Of a stretch of DNA of 64,000 nt, positions 1 through 12,200 are shown piece by piece; the first letter of the stretch is position 1; each line of letters opens with the position of its first letter. This stretch comes from Ottelia alismoides (Eukaryota > Streptophyta > Magnoliopsida > Alismatales > Hydrocharitaceae): NCBI GenBank assembly GCA_037367405.1, contig JAZKJV010001870.1, forward strand, positions 992,001 through 1,056,000, written 5' to 3'. The notes below the pieces were generated by a model. It saw only the letters and a program-made list of their open reading frames with translations. It was not told the DNA's origin and did not search any database. Made by a program: the position numbers and the translations under genes.

Positions 1-624
1 AGCACTGCCATCGACCACTCTAAATCTATGCATCGATTACACAATTGAGAGGCGCGCATACGATGGTGACAGCACTTACTAGGCCACCTTTCCCTCCGGT
101 GAGGTCCGAGGTTGCATCCCTCGTTACAACGCACTCCCCAGCCTGCTTCTTGTGCTCCAGCTTTGACTGTCGAGTCAACTTATCCTTCTATCTACTCTAC
201 TACCATCTTCCCTGTAATCCCCATACTTCTCCACCTTCGATTCATCTTGCCTCCAGCGGAGCTCTGCTCCTCCGCCGGTTCTACTTCATCTCCAGGAGAT
301 GCAACTGCATCAATTCCAGCATCTTCACCGCCGGCGGCCCTATCGACTTTATCAACCCCGCACCACCGCTACTCTATCTACAACCACCGCTACCACCTCC
401 GCTTGCGTTCACCTACTACACCGCAGTCAGTTGAGCCACCGCCTGTGACTCCACTCCGACTTCTTCGCACCTCCGACAACACCAACCCGCGTTCTTCACT
501 GACAGGCTCCATCGGCCAAGCTCTACCGCCTCACCCGCCTTCACAACGCCACCGCTCTAGTCACCAGTGCCTCCAGAAGGAACAACTCCACCATTGAAGC
601 TACAAGATCCCCTTCGGCGGTCGT
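1..624 (+). repeat. 5' LTR of E, first part (GC-rich core)
   Basis: This is the central part of the 5' LTR of E, matching 20620-21240 in its 3' LTR. It is pyrimidine- and GC-rich, and by position it lies downstream of the TATA box seen in the other copy, so it would be transcribed leader (R/U5). Long open frames cross it (for example 45-434) but start with TTG rather than ATG, so I do not call them genes. It ends at 624 where element A begins; 620-624 (GTCGT) is the left target duplication of A. Confidence 0.85.
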
Positions 625-3600
625 TGATGAATCTTATATTCATCGTGCTAAAATTGGTCAATTAAGCTCTGTTACCCAAAATTAACATGCATTTAATCAT
701 TAATAGAGCATCATTTGCATACATACATGTGTAAATAATATTTGCATTTCATCATGCATAATTGCAATAAAAATTCCAAGTGTAAATTAGCCTAAAAAGC
801 CGTTAACTTCTCATATTTTTAGTTAATTCATCCTAACTCTGATTGATCCAAACTACCTCCATTGTGTATATATTACTAATAAGAATGAATAAAAAATACA
901 AAAAAATACTAACTCAAATAAGTGTCAAATAGTCCTAAAGTCTAATTTCACAACTGACGGACTAAAACGCGCATATCTCCCACATACAGTGTCCGATTTT
1001 GGCCTATTTTAAAGTACTATATTTTCAAATACCTTTAAAACAAGACCAATTTCGTAAAACTCGAAATTCATATGTGAAAGTTGTGTTTTGGGCCTCTTTT
1101 GCGCATTTCGACTTTTTGCTATTTCGACCTGAATTTTTATGTACATAATTAACCCTTTTAATTTTATTTCTTATTCATTTGCATCCTTTGATGAAAGTTT
1201 TATTAAGTGACATAAAAATCTAAATTCAGATTAAAACTGAAATGAAAGAAACTGACAGTGTCCGGGTGTCCGTTGTCGGTCTGCACAAAAATTGTGTGTT
1301 TCATACTTCTATTTTATTTCCCCACTTTCTTATTTATTAAAAATCCAAAAAAAATCAGATTATCATGTAATTAATTTCCTTGTATTTTATGTATTTTTTC
1401 TAGATTTTTTATCCTCTTTAAAACGACCAAAAAAATTACAAAACCCCGAAAATCCGATTTTCTATACACATGGAGAACCGCCAAAAAGTCCACTTCACAC
1501 AGATGACCTCTTTTGCTCACGGATCCTTCATGAAAGTTGTAGATCTCGTCGAGACAAACAACTTTTGTGAAGGAAATTCTTCAATCCAAGGTCTTCTCCT
1601 ATTTCTTTCCTATTTTCTTCTACCTTTTAAATTTTGAATTTTTTTGGGATGCCACGTGGCAGCTCCTGAGCGTGCCACATGGCACTCCACTTTCTCTCCC
1701 CCTACTAGCCATCTCTGATCGTGTGCCAAGCACATGAACATCTTCGCCATCCGTTCTCCCCAACCCAAAACGGAAGCCGCCTCCTACATAGCTGTTTCTC
1801 TTCCTTCTCTCGTAACGGCCGACCCCCCACCAACTCTCCTCCTCCCCGCCTCTCAACCACTCCCCTCGTGCATAATGCCCACTCACGCCTTCCTAAAGCC
1901 TCCGCTTGGTGAAGTTCTTCAGATCTGCAATTCATCCAAGGTGCCGGTGACATCGGCCTAAACTCGCCAGCATGATCCAGAGGTCTCTGACCTCTGTGCT
2001 GCTCCTCAATAGCCGAGCTTCGCTGGGCCTCCACCCGCAGTTGAGGCGATGACAGGAGTCGGCAAAAGCCATTCCTCCCCAAGCGAGTTGCCTCATCTTC
2101 TTTGCAGGCGTCCCAACTATTCCCCTCTCCAGGCAAACCATCCCCCTGCTACTCCTTGTACCACGACAACTCTTCTCCGCTAACTACATCCACCACCTCT
2201 ACTCCAGCACGCACTGCCACCCAAATCACCTCATCACATCCTATTCCATTTCTTCATGTCAGATATGGATACCTTGAGAGAACATTTATTTACACTCGTT
2301 CTTCTGCTCTGATTGTTCTCTGTTGCATACTTGTTGATCGAATTCAGTTTGATTCACTTTGCAATCTCACATACACATCTCACAGGAAATCACTCACTGC
2401 ATGATCACCCACTCACTGAACATTATTTTATTTTTGAAAGATCAATTGCTGGAATCTTTCCAGAAATTGTTTGAGGTTGCTTGTGATTGGTGAGATTTGA
2501 ATATCATTCTATGTAGCTTGTCCTATATGCGTATCTCCATTATCCTTGGATTTGATTATAGTGCTTCCTTGTTTCTTGTTAGATTACAAAATGGGACGGA
2601 TTGAATGGAGTAGGTATAATTAGAGTAAAATCATTTTTCTTCTTCTGCTCTCATATGGATCCGATTCACAAAGAATCGAGAGGAAGTTATTCTTTACAGG
2701 ACCTCCCAATAGTCTTCTATTCCCGCAAGAAGGATCTCCATCATTAAATCAGTCCACCATTGACATTTGCGGAGCAGCTGTGCGCGCAACCATTGTCCTT
2801 CCAGCAGGCAGCCCCCTCTCTATCCAGCAGTCGGGCACCTCCACTTCTTCGCAGAACAGTGGCAGCCGCACTCCATCGCATCTGCCCGCCGAAGCATCCT
2901 GGTTGATCCGCACTCGCATGCGTGCATCGCTCACCTGAGAAGGAGTGTCCGGCCCACTGCCCAGCTTCCCCCCCTCCATGTAAGGAGAACGTGAGACAGA
3001 GGATTTTCGCATGCAGTTCCCTCAATTCTCTGAAAATCTGAAAAAGAACCCGCCAGCCAGGAGTCACATGCAATGCACGTAACTTGTTGGAAAAACTGCA
3101 TAAGCATCCACTGTTTCCAGATAATTACAAGAAGGCCCTTGCCAGTCGTTGACGTCAACGTCACGTGGGACGGATGTGGTGCAATAGAAAAATTGTAACA
3201 AAAACCTTACGAGTTTCATTTATTGCAGATAAGTCCTCCAGGGGCTAATTTGAGAAGAAAATATGTACTTTTATTGCATTTTAGTCCCTCATAATTCAGT
3301 TTAGCATATCTCATCCATATAAACTCCGTTTTTAATGCATATTTCATTTTGAAGCTTATTCCATGCTCTATTATTTTGCATCTCTTATGGACAGATTTCA
3401 TGCTATTTACTAAGGTTTATTATTGGCCGATCTATATTGACAAATGCAAGTTGAAAATTGATATATTCGGGTTGTATTAAATAGAGGAAAGTGATGATAT
3501 TTATGCAGGGAGTCAATTGAGAATATTTTGTGAAGGTAATCCTCTTGCATCAGTTGAGAAGTATTTATTGAAGAATTAATCTATGTTTCAGGATAAATAA

Positions 3601-4133
3601 TTGAGTTATTTCCTTGTTATTGTCAATCACTTTTCTAGGATTAAATCACAAGAAGATTTAGGGTCAGATCGCCTTGAAAGATATCATTGATCTCTTTATT
3701 TGCATGATTATTTAGCCAGTGATTAAACTTAGACCCCGCAGTTTGGGTTTTATCTTGATCAATATTTCATTAAATTATTTGATTTGTGATAGTTTTTGCG
3801 GATTAAGTGATCATATTTGTGGGATTAAAAATCATAAATCATAGATCATGCGCTCTATTATTCCCTTTGTTTACTTTCGTTAACCTTGCATTGCATCTTC
3901 ACCTTCACATTTCTATTTTTTCTGACACAAAAATTAACCTAGCATTTAATTAATTATTTAATTAGGTTTAAAACCACGTAACTAAAAATCATCGTTCCTT
4001 GTGTTCAACCTTGGTAGACTTGCCAAGTAAAAATTCTCCACAACATTCAATGGATTGTGGTCTTTGATCGACCGGAATCTATCTCGTATACTACAATTTC
4101 CCTATATTAAAGATGTGTGTTTCACGTTCATCA
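625..4133 (+). repeat. 5' LTR of A
   Basis: This LTR of 3.5 kb begins TGATGAATC and ends TTCATCA. Bases 626-644 form a palindrome (GATGAAT, 5-base loop, ATTCATC). The middle (about 1640-2240 and 2740-3120) is GC-rich between AT-rich flanks. It is about 210 bases longer than the 3' LTR, which lacks stretches near 2700-2750 and 2890-3110. The position of the promoter reads CCTAAAGCC near 1888, whereas the 3' LTR has CCTATAAAGCC, so this copy seems to have lost its TATA box through a 2-base deletion. Short open frames here are not supported as genes. Confidence 0.9.
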
Positions 4134-4135
4134 AA

Positions 4136-4153
4136 TGGCGTTGTTGCCGGGGA
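4136..4153 (+). other. Primer-binding site of A (tRNA-Asp type)
   Basis: The sequence TGGCGTTGTTGCCGGGGA begins two bases after the 5' LTR. It matches the complement of the 3' end of plant tRNA-Asp (TGGCGCCGTTGCCGGGG) except at two positions, both C to T. This is where reverse transcription of the minus strand would be primed. Confidence 0.9.
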
Positions 4154-5448
4154 ACGACGAATTTTTAGAGTTTTAAATCATTTTTTGGAATTAATTTTTG
4201 TGAAATTAATTTTTGTGTCATTTATTCTGCATTTTATTTTTCTGCCTTACTTCGGATACTAACCGCAATTTCTCTCTTTGCAGGTTACTAGGAGTAAAAT
4301 TTTGGGATTTAATCACGGATCTGCAAGGACGGAGAATTGAATTTTATTTTTTGTGAGAGATAGATTAGTCTAGATTTAATTTCCGCATTATTCTCAGGGT
4401 CCTCTCTTTGAACCCTTGTAATAATTTGGATGAACTTTTCTATAGTGTGTCGTGTATGTTTCAACCCCTTATGTGTGGTTGGCGGCTTGAGTGGCGTAGG
4501 GCTTAGGCACATATACGCTTGCTTATTTATCATTGATTGTGCTCGTAATTCTTAGGCCAAACTTTCACTAATTAAGCGCACTATAGATCGTTCAATATTA
4601 GCCAAATTTTGAAATCAATTCTTCCTGCTAATAGAACTATCTGCTTAGGGCATTTTTCATCTGTGCATATCATTTAGTGTAATTTAAATTCCTTGTCTTG
4701 CATCCTGCATAAAGAACGCGAGGATTCACTATAACTCTTCTTCTTAAGCATGCATCATTGATTTACGTTTGTATTGGCTTTTTCGATTCTCCTTCCTCAA
4801 GTTTAACAAATTAGGAATTAAAGGAATTGGGACTTCTCGTTTGTGCTCATTTAAACTTCAGTGATAACCTTAATTTAAAACTGGGACTGCTAATCAAGGC
4901 GACTGGAAATAAAATTGACATACAATCAACCTGTGTCTGGTGGAGAGAAACCCACTCATTATTTGTGAGAACAAGAACACACACTTAGGACAGAGCCAAA
5001 ACTGAGAAATTTCACTCAGACTACTGATTTTAAAAATAATTAGATACTTTTCAGTGAGGGTCTTGGGTAGCTGTTTTACGGTCCGACTTCCCTTAGTAGA
5101 GTAGGTCGTTTAGAGGATACTGCGGAAGTCTCCGTCCTCAAGTAACACGGGTAGCCATTTAAACGGTCCGTACTTACACCTATACTAGTTGAAAGTAGGT
5201 GCAACTAGTTGTATGAACTCGGGACAATCTTTGTGAAATATTTCGACACCTAACAGCTCCGCTTAATTTTCAAGATTATTTTTCATTAAATTAAAATTGA
5301 AAAGATAAGCGGCCGAACCCTAATGTGCCTTCACCAGTGTTGAGTGGGTGAATCTACGTGTTTGTTTTGTGCTTGATTTGTCTGCGTCAAAGACCTTGCA
5401 ATCGCATGCAAATCGGGGTTCGCTGATCATTCCATCCCTCTTGAGAAG
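4154..5448 (+). other. Untranslated leader of A
   Basis: This non-coding stretch lies between the primer site and the first credible ATG. It is conserved with the leaders of E and D. Two copies of a motif of the form GGGTAGCNNTTTNACGGTCCG lie at 5065-5085 and 5149-5170, followed by a conserved block ending near 5215. The position suggests a packaging or dimerisation region, which is inference. No ORF of note. Confidence 0.7.
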
Positions 5449-7588
5449 ATGTCGGCACAGTGGTCTTCTTTCCCAATCTTCACGACCATGTACCGATATC
5501 CTTCTTCTCACACTCCTCAGGTTCCCCTCAGCCATCATTCTCTTCCGCCCATACATCCCACCCTATGACCACACTTTTTCTTGGAATAGCCCTCTCTCAC
5601 ATTCTAACAATCTTATGGACATGATAGAGAGATCAGAATTAAGGATGAACAATAGAGTGACCGATATTAATAGTAGAACACGATTTCTGGTTACTATGAT
5701 CTCACATCCTCTTGAACCATCCCCTACTCAAGATGACTATCCTCTTGAGTACAATCAATTTTCCTTCGACAATCCATGAGAAAACCAAAGTCAAGGAAAC
5801 ATAACTCATGACCAGACCATAATGATTATGAACAATCAATATTCTACTCGAGGTTACATGCCAGAATCACGACACATAGAGAATGATTATTCAATCACTA
5901 GTCATGAGATGTTTGGGGATGAGATTGCTAGGATTAATCACAGAGCAAACACTTTAACCGAGAGAATATATGATCTCATCCAGTCTATGCAGAATTCAGA
6001 AGAGGTGAGGCCACCACAATGCGAACCACTAGATCATCATGTGACTCACAATCAGGCACAACCACCACTGGCCTATGACCTCCGTACTTACCATATTACA
6101 AAAAAAACCAAAAAATTGAAAAAATAGAAAATTCAAAAAAATTGGACAATTTTGAAATGGAAGCATTTTGCGAGAGTCTGATCTTAGAGCTTCCATTGAT
6201 TAAGGCCATAGAATATGTGCCCGATCTTAAGAGATTTGTGAAGAGTCGATTAAACCCCAAGACAGGCGAGAAAAGATCAAGGACTGAATATCATGTCGTA
6301 TCAATGACCAGCTCTTTGGTGATGAATTATAAAATCAAAAGCCGTAAAGTCAAGCAATTAACTTGGATCACATGTGAAATTGAGGATACCTTATTTACTC
6401 ATGTTTGGTTAGACGACGACTCTACTTTAAGCATCCTCACCAAGTCCGTCTTTGACCAACTCAAACTCGGACAACTCAAAAAAAGTAGGGTGATCGTTCA
6501 ATTACCTGATCAGCTTACCAAAAGACCGCGTGGGATCATTTCTATCGTCGTAACTTTTTGAGGTAAAGAACATAAAGTGGATTTTATTGTCCTTAACATA
6601 GAGCATGCCAGAAGGTTGTCCGAGTCTCCTATCATTTTCGGAAAGCCATTCTTAGCCTCCGCTAAGGTGATTGTGGATTGTGAGACTCAGGAAATCAAGT
6701 TTCCGAACTCGGACCACAATGAACAAACCCTCAATGATACTACCTGCTCTAAGGAAACCTAACTTGAAATCAACAGTCATGATTAGGAGAAAGACATGTT
6801 ACATGATCATAACTCTCCTCAAGAAACACGGGACACAAACCCTAGGAGAGAGTTACCTAAGAGATCAACTGTTGGGCAGACATCTGATTCTCACCACACC
6901 TCTCACCCTGCGACTGCTCCAAGGAGAAAACAATATTCAGGAGCTTATGAAGAATTAGACCATATTATTGAGGATCTTCACGATTATTTGAGTGGTCCAA
7001 TCTTTGAGTCGGCAGTAATTCACGAAATACTTGAACCATACAAGGAACCGACTCAGGAAATTGCTAATGTCATAAAAAATCATCATTATCCAGAAGTGAC
7101 ATCAACACCCCCAGTCGTAACACACAAACCCACTAGGAACAATCTCTCTCGACTAAAGCAACGTATGACACTACAAGAATTGGTAGACTTTTTTTTATAG
7201 GGATTCATCTGACGAGGAACTCACGAATGCCACGTCGGTTACTCAAGACAGGGAGATGAAGATTGTCCAACTTCCTCCCAATACTTCTAAAGGAAACAAA
7301 CCGACCAAGAATGTCACCTTTGATTTTATACACCAGGTGATTTCTGAAGAATCCTCATCTGGTCCCGAAGTGGTTCATCAAGTAAGTGCAATAGGTACAG
7401 CTCTGATCCAAGGGCACTTACCTCTGATCGACAATAGTTGGAGATCCTCTGCATACGACTACTATCCTCCTGAGGACGATTCCGATGATGGCTGGTCTTC
7501 TTCATCGGCCCCTTCTTCATCACCCTCCACACCTCCATACTATTTCCCTCCACACTCACGCAAGAAGGTCCGTCGCAAACCTCCTTGA
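5449..7588 (+). pseudogene. Single decayed ORF of A: unknown N-terminus, protease-like domain, basic tail
   Basis: This is the only coding region of A, about 700 codons. I place the start at ATG 5449 because the same start (Met-Ser-Ala/Thr-X-Trp-Ser-Ser) is seen at 61570 in D2 and 51861 in D1. The frame shifts near 5520, where A lacks about 24 bases present in D2. Stops interrupt it at about 5777, 6127, 6559 and 6760, with a further frame change after that. From the N-terminus: an unknown region of about 220 residues, including SHEMFGDEIARINHRAN; a retroviral-protease-like domain (6142-6762); a linker containing QELVDF (near 7170); an acidic Ser-rich stretch (near 7460-7530); and the basic tail SRKKVRRKPP. 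The Athila gag core motif FPFSL.D...WL is absent, as are RT and integrase. Function unknown; the protease assignment rests on motifs. Confidence 0.75.
6142..6762 (+). other. Protease-like domain of A with altered active site
   Basis: This domain aligns by eye with the aspartic protease of C and B. It retains a stretch resembling their beta strands, the RPRG motif, and the C-terminal motif FGKPFLASAK (GHPFLSTAK in C). At the active site it reads LDDDST (codons 6412-6423), where C has LDNGAS and B has LDNGSS. The glycine of the catalytic Asp-X-Gly is therefore aspartate. Retroviral-type proteases need that glycine, so the domain is probably not catalytic. D2 and E have the same replacement. An in-frame stop at 6559-6561 splits the domain. 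Confidence 0.78.
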
Positions 7589-7638
7589 CCTTGTACATTC
7601 ATAAATCTACCCGATTCCTCAGCTGTATTTATACGATC

Positions 7639-7673
7639 ATACTTAGGATGACCTGAGCCTAAGTATAAGGGGA
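7639..7673 (+). repeat. Hairpin-PPT cassette in 3' UTR of A
   Basis: ATACTTAGG (7639-7647) and CCTAAGTAT (7658-7666) are perfect reverse complements separated by 10 bases, followed directly by AAGGGGA. The downstream arm plus the purines resembles the true PPT of the element. Cassettes of the same form occur in E and B. Confidence 0.8.
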
Positions 7674-7768
7674 CTGGTACCATTGTTTATACATCACTTC
7701 TCCTCCTTTTCTTTTCACCTCATCTATATTTAGTACGATCTATGTCTGCATTTCACTTTATGCCATAA

Positions 7769-7860
7769 GGACATAGCACACGCTAACTATAGGGGGGGGT
7801 GTTTGTATATATTCTATCTACTTTATCCATACCTCGTACTTTAATCATTTTTCATCTAGC
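7769..7860 (+). repeat. Conserved internal PPT block of A
   Basis: GGACAT, then GCTAACTATA followed by eight G, then TATAT and a CCATA.CTCGTACTTT-like end. The same order occurs in E (18658-18735), B (45834-45918) and, on the minus strand, D2 (59145-59226). It looks like a second, internal polypurine tract about 1.4 kb before the true one. Confidence 0.65.
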
Positions 7861-9207
7861 ATTGTTGATGGGTACAAGTAGTGTATATTGTGTATATAAT
7901 ACCTGTTTTTCAAAAAAACACAAAAAACAAAAAAAGGAAAAAAAACTTTTTGCATGAAAACATTCACTCGTGGTCTTGCATTCCAAGCATTCCTTGGTTA
8001 ATATATTCCTGACAAATTCACTATCACTCAAGGCTTAAGGATTTTAAGGACACTTGATTTCTAAGATCTTGAGAATCTGGGCTAGCCAGCCTTAGTCATT
8101 AGGGTTTTGAACATAATAATCCACACTTCCCTAGTTTGAAAGATTTGAGCGCTATATTGCACCCTTTATCTCTATCCTCCAAAGAATATGATCAGCACAA
8201 TCACTTTCACAACTACATGATTGATAAGATGAGTTGAGATATTACTTGAGGAACTAGGACTAGAGATTTGAGTTTAGACCCAATTTAATGATATTCGAGG
8301 ATGGGATAAAGTTAATGAAGGCTTCAGAAAACCTGAGTGTCAGCAAAATCCTAGCCAGTATGTGAACAAGTTCTTATGTTATCGTTTTGATATTGACCTA
8401 TGTGCCAGGGTGTGATGAGACCTATGCGCTAATTTTTGGTAAAAGTAGTGGAGATAGCCAACAAAAGAAAAGAAAAAGAAATGTCAAATAAAAGCTCTAT
8501 CATCCAAAGTCAAATTATAAATGAGCTTCCACCAATGGCAAGCACTCCCAAATATTTTCAAAGTATCCACTTGGACCAAGCGCTAATCAGGACCAAGGAG
8601 TCAGGCTGACACCATAAAAGGGCTCTGCATCGTAAATGCTACACGTCTGGGTGTCGAAGGTATCTTAGATAGTCAAAAGAGACACAACCCGGTGTACTCC
8701 CAGAAAAACAAGTGCAGACGACTCCAACTCTCTTGACGGATACATTGATCAACAATTTAAAAATTTACATGTGTTGAGTAAAAAGACACTTGACAGGCCC
8801 CTTGTTCCAATGTGAGGGAGAGAAAAATAGACACAATCCTATATCCTCCATCATCTGGCCGTCCATGTACATTTCAAGTCTGACAAACTAAAGAAACGGT
8901 TGACTAAAGCAAGAATAGACTTATTCCCTAGTGTTGAAGATTAGGTCTAGAGGAGAGTCTTTTGGATTGGAGCTTTGGGTGATGTCTCGACTTGACTCTC
9001 ATGAATGCAGTGCACTAAAAATCATATCCTTATATTATATGTACAAATAGAGAGTCTGAAAATTAGAAAAGTTGGATTCCTTCTGATTAAAGCATGGTTG
9101 AGCCCAGAATTTTAGGATCACTCAAATTAAGGGTCTTCTATGAATTGAGCCATGAAAATTCACATGCACAGTTAGGTATGTACTTAACTAAGTCATTCAA
9201 TCATTGA

Positions 9208-9242
9208 TGCTCGGGGACGAGCATGGTTTAAGTATAGGGGTA
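9208..9242 (+). other. PPT of A with preceding hairpin
   Basis: TGCTC-GGGGAC-GAGCA (9208-9223) forms a hairpin, followed by GGTTTAAGTATAGGGGTA, which abuts the 3' LTR at 9243. This is the expected priming site for plus-strand synthesis. Confidence 0.85.
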
Positions 9243-12200
9243 TGATCTCATATTCATCATGCTAAAATTGGTCAACTAAGTTATGTTCCTCAAAATTTAC
9301 ATGCATTTAATCATTAATAGAGCATCATTAGCATACATACATGTGTAAATAATATTTGCATTTCATCATGCATAATTGCATTAAAAATTCCAAATGTAAA
9401 TTAGTCCAAAAAGCCGCTAACTTCTCATATTTTTAGTTAATTCATCTTAACTCATATTGTTCCAAACTACCTTCATTGTGTATATATAATTAATAAGAAT
9501 GAATAAAAAATACAAAAAAATTACTAACTCAAATAATTGTCAAATAATCCTAAAGTCTAATTTCACATCTGACAGACTAAAACATGCATATCTCCCACAT
9601 ACAATGCCCGATTTTGGTCTACTCACTTTTAAAGTACTCCATTTTCAAATACCTTCAAGAAAAGACCAATTTCGTAAAATTCGGAGTTCATATGTGAAAG
9701 TTGTGTTTTGAGTCTCTTTTGCGCATTTCAACTTTTTGCTATTTTTGACCTGAATTTTTATGTACATAACTAATCCTTTTAATTTTATTTCTTCTTCACA
9801 TGCGTCCTTTGATGAAAGTTTTATTAAGCGACATAGAAATCCGAATACATATTAAAATTGAAATCAAAGAAACTGTCTATGTCCGGGTGTCCGTTGCCGG
9901 TCTGTACAAAAATTGTGTGTTTCCTACTTCTATTTATTTTCCCACTTTTCTATTTAATAAAAACCCAAAAAATATATTAGTATGTAATTAATTTTCATGT
10001 TTTTTATCATAATTTTTTTCTAGATTTTTTATCCTCTTTAAAACCACCAAAACATTACAAAACCCCCAAAATCCAATTTTCTATACACATGGAGAACCAC
10101 CAAAAAGTCCACTTCACATAGATAACATTTTTTACTTACGAATCCTTCATGAAAGTTGTAGATCTCATCGAGACCAACAATTCGTGAAGGAAATTCTTTG
10201 ATCCGACGTCTTCTCCTATTTCTTTCCTATTTTCTTCTACCTGTTAAATTTTAAAAAATTTTTGGGATGCAACGTGGCAGCTCTTGGGCATGCCACATGG
10301 CACCACACTTTCTCTCCCCCTGCCCGCCATCTCTGGTCATGTGCCAAGCACGTGACCATATTCCCCATCCGTTCGTCCGAACCCAAAACGGAAGCTGCCT
10401 CCTCCATAGCCGTTTCTCTTCATTCTCTCGTAACGGCCGACCCCCCACCAACGCTCCTCCTCCTCGCCTCTCGGCCACTCCCCTCGTGCATAACACACAC
10501 TCACGCCTTCCTATAAAGCCTCCTCTTATCGAAGTTCTTCAGATCGGCCATTCATCCAAGGTGCCGGTGACAGCGGCCTAACCTCGTCGACGCGATCCAG
10601 AGGTCTCTGACCTCTATGCTGCTCCTCAGCAGCCGAGCTTCGTTGTGCCTCCGCCCGCAGCTGAGGTGACGACAGGAGTCGACAAAATCCATTCCTCCCC
10701 AAGCAAGTTCCCTCATCTTCTTCGAAGGCGTCCCACCTATTCCCCTCTCCAAGCAAACCATCCCCCTTCTACTCCTCGTACCACGACAGCTCTTCTCCGC
10801 TACTACATCCACCACCTCTACTCCAGCACGCACATCCTCCCAAATCACCTCATCACATCCTATTCCATTTCTTCATGTCAGATATGGATACCTTCGACGA
10901 ACATTTATTTGCACTCGTTCTTCTGCTCTGAATGTTCTCTGCTGCATACTTGTTGATCGAATTCAGTTCGATTCACTTTGCAATCTCACATACACATCTC
11001 ACAGGAGATCACTCACCTCACGTTCACCTACTCTGCACATTATTTTATTTTTGAAAGATCAATTCCTGGAATCTTTCCAGAAATTGTTTATGGTTGCTTG
11101 TGATAGGTGAGATTTGAATATCATTCTATGGAGCTTGTCCTATATGCGTATCTCCATTATGCTTGGATTTGATTATAGTGCTTCCTTGTTTCTTGTTAGA
11201 TTACAAAATGGGACGGATTGAATGGAGTAGGTATAATTAGAGTGAAATCATTTTTCTTCTTCTGCTCTCATCTGGATCCGATTCACAAAGAATAGAGAGG
11301 AAGTTATTCTTTATAGGATCTCCATCATCAAATCAGTCCACCATTGACGGTTGTGGAGCAGCTGTGCGCACAACCATCATCCTTCCAGCAGGCAGCCCCC
11401 TCTCTGTCCACCAGCCGGGCACCTCTACTTCTTCTTTGCAGCACGGCGGTGGCCGCACTCCATTGCATCTACCCGTCGAAGCCTCCTCATAGGCACTCCG
11501 CTATTTCCAGATAATTACAAGAAGGCCCTTGCCAGTCACTGACGTCAGCATCACGTGGGACAGATGTGGTGCACTAGAAAAATTATAACAAAAACCTTAC
11601 GGGTTTCATTTATTGCAGATAAGTCCTCCAGGGGCTAATTTGAGAAGAAAACATTTACTTTTATTTCATTTTGTCCCTCATAATTCAGTTTAGCACATCT
11701 CATCCATATGAACTCTATTTTTAATGCATAATATGTCATTTTGAAGCTAATTCCAAGCTCTATTCTTTTGCATCACTTGTGGACAGATTTCATGCCATTT
11801 ACTAAGTTTTATTATTGGAGGATCTATATTGACAAATGCAGATTGAAAATTGACATATTTGCATTGTATTAAATAAAGGAAAGTGTGATGATATTTATGT
11901 AGGGAGTCAATTGAGAATATTTTGTGAAAGTAATCCTCTTGCATCAGTTGAGAAGTATTTATTGAAGAATTAATCTATTGCAGGGGCATGATTCAGGACA
12001 AATAATTGAGTTATTTACTTGTTATTATCAATCACTCTTCGGGGATTAAATCACAGGAAGATTTAGGGTCAGATCTCCTTGAAAGATATCGTTGATCTCT
12101 TTATTTGCATGATTATCTAGACAGTGATTAAACTTAGACCCCGCAGCTTGGGTTTTATCTTTATCAATATTTCTTGAAATTATTTGATCTGTGACAGTTT

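Larger units (their letters stand above)
7589..9207 (+). other. 3' untranslated region of A
   Basis: A non-coding stretch of 1.6 kb between the stop of the ORF and the PPT hairpin. It holds one hairpin-PPT cassette (7639-7673), the conserved GGACAT/PPT block (7769-7860), an A-rich patch near 7910-7950, and AT-rich sequence shared with D2. No ORF of note. Confidence 0.7.

Noticed and set aside
45..597. Open frames of 129 and 161 residues in the LTR of E, with a 195-residue relative at 20662-21249
   Set aside because: They start with TTG or lie in two overlapping frames, have low-complexity Pro/Ser composition, and differ in frame between LTR copies. They are products of GC-rich LTR sequence.
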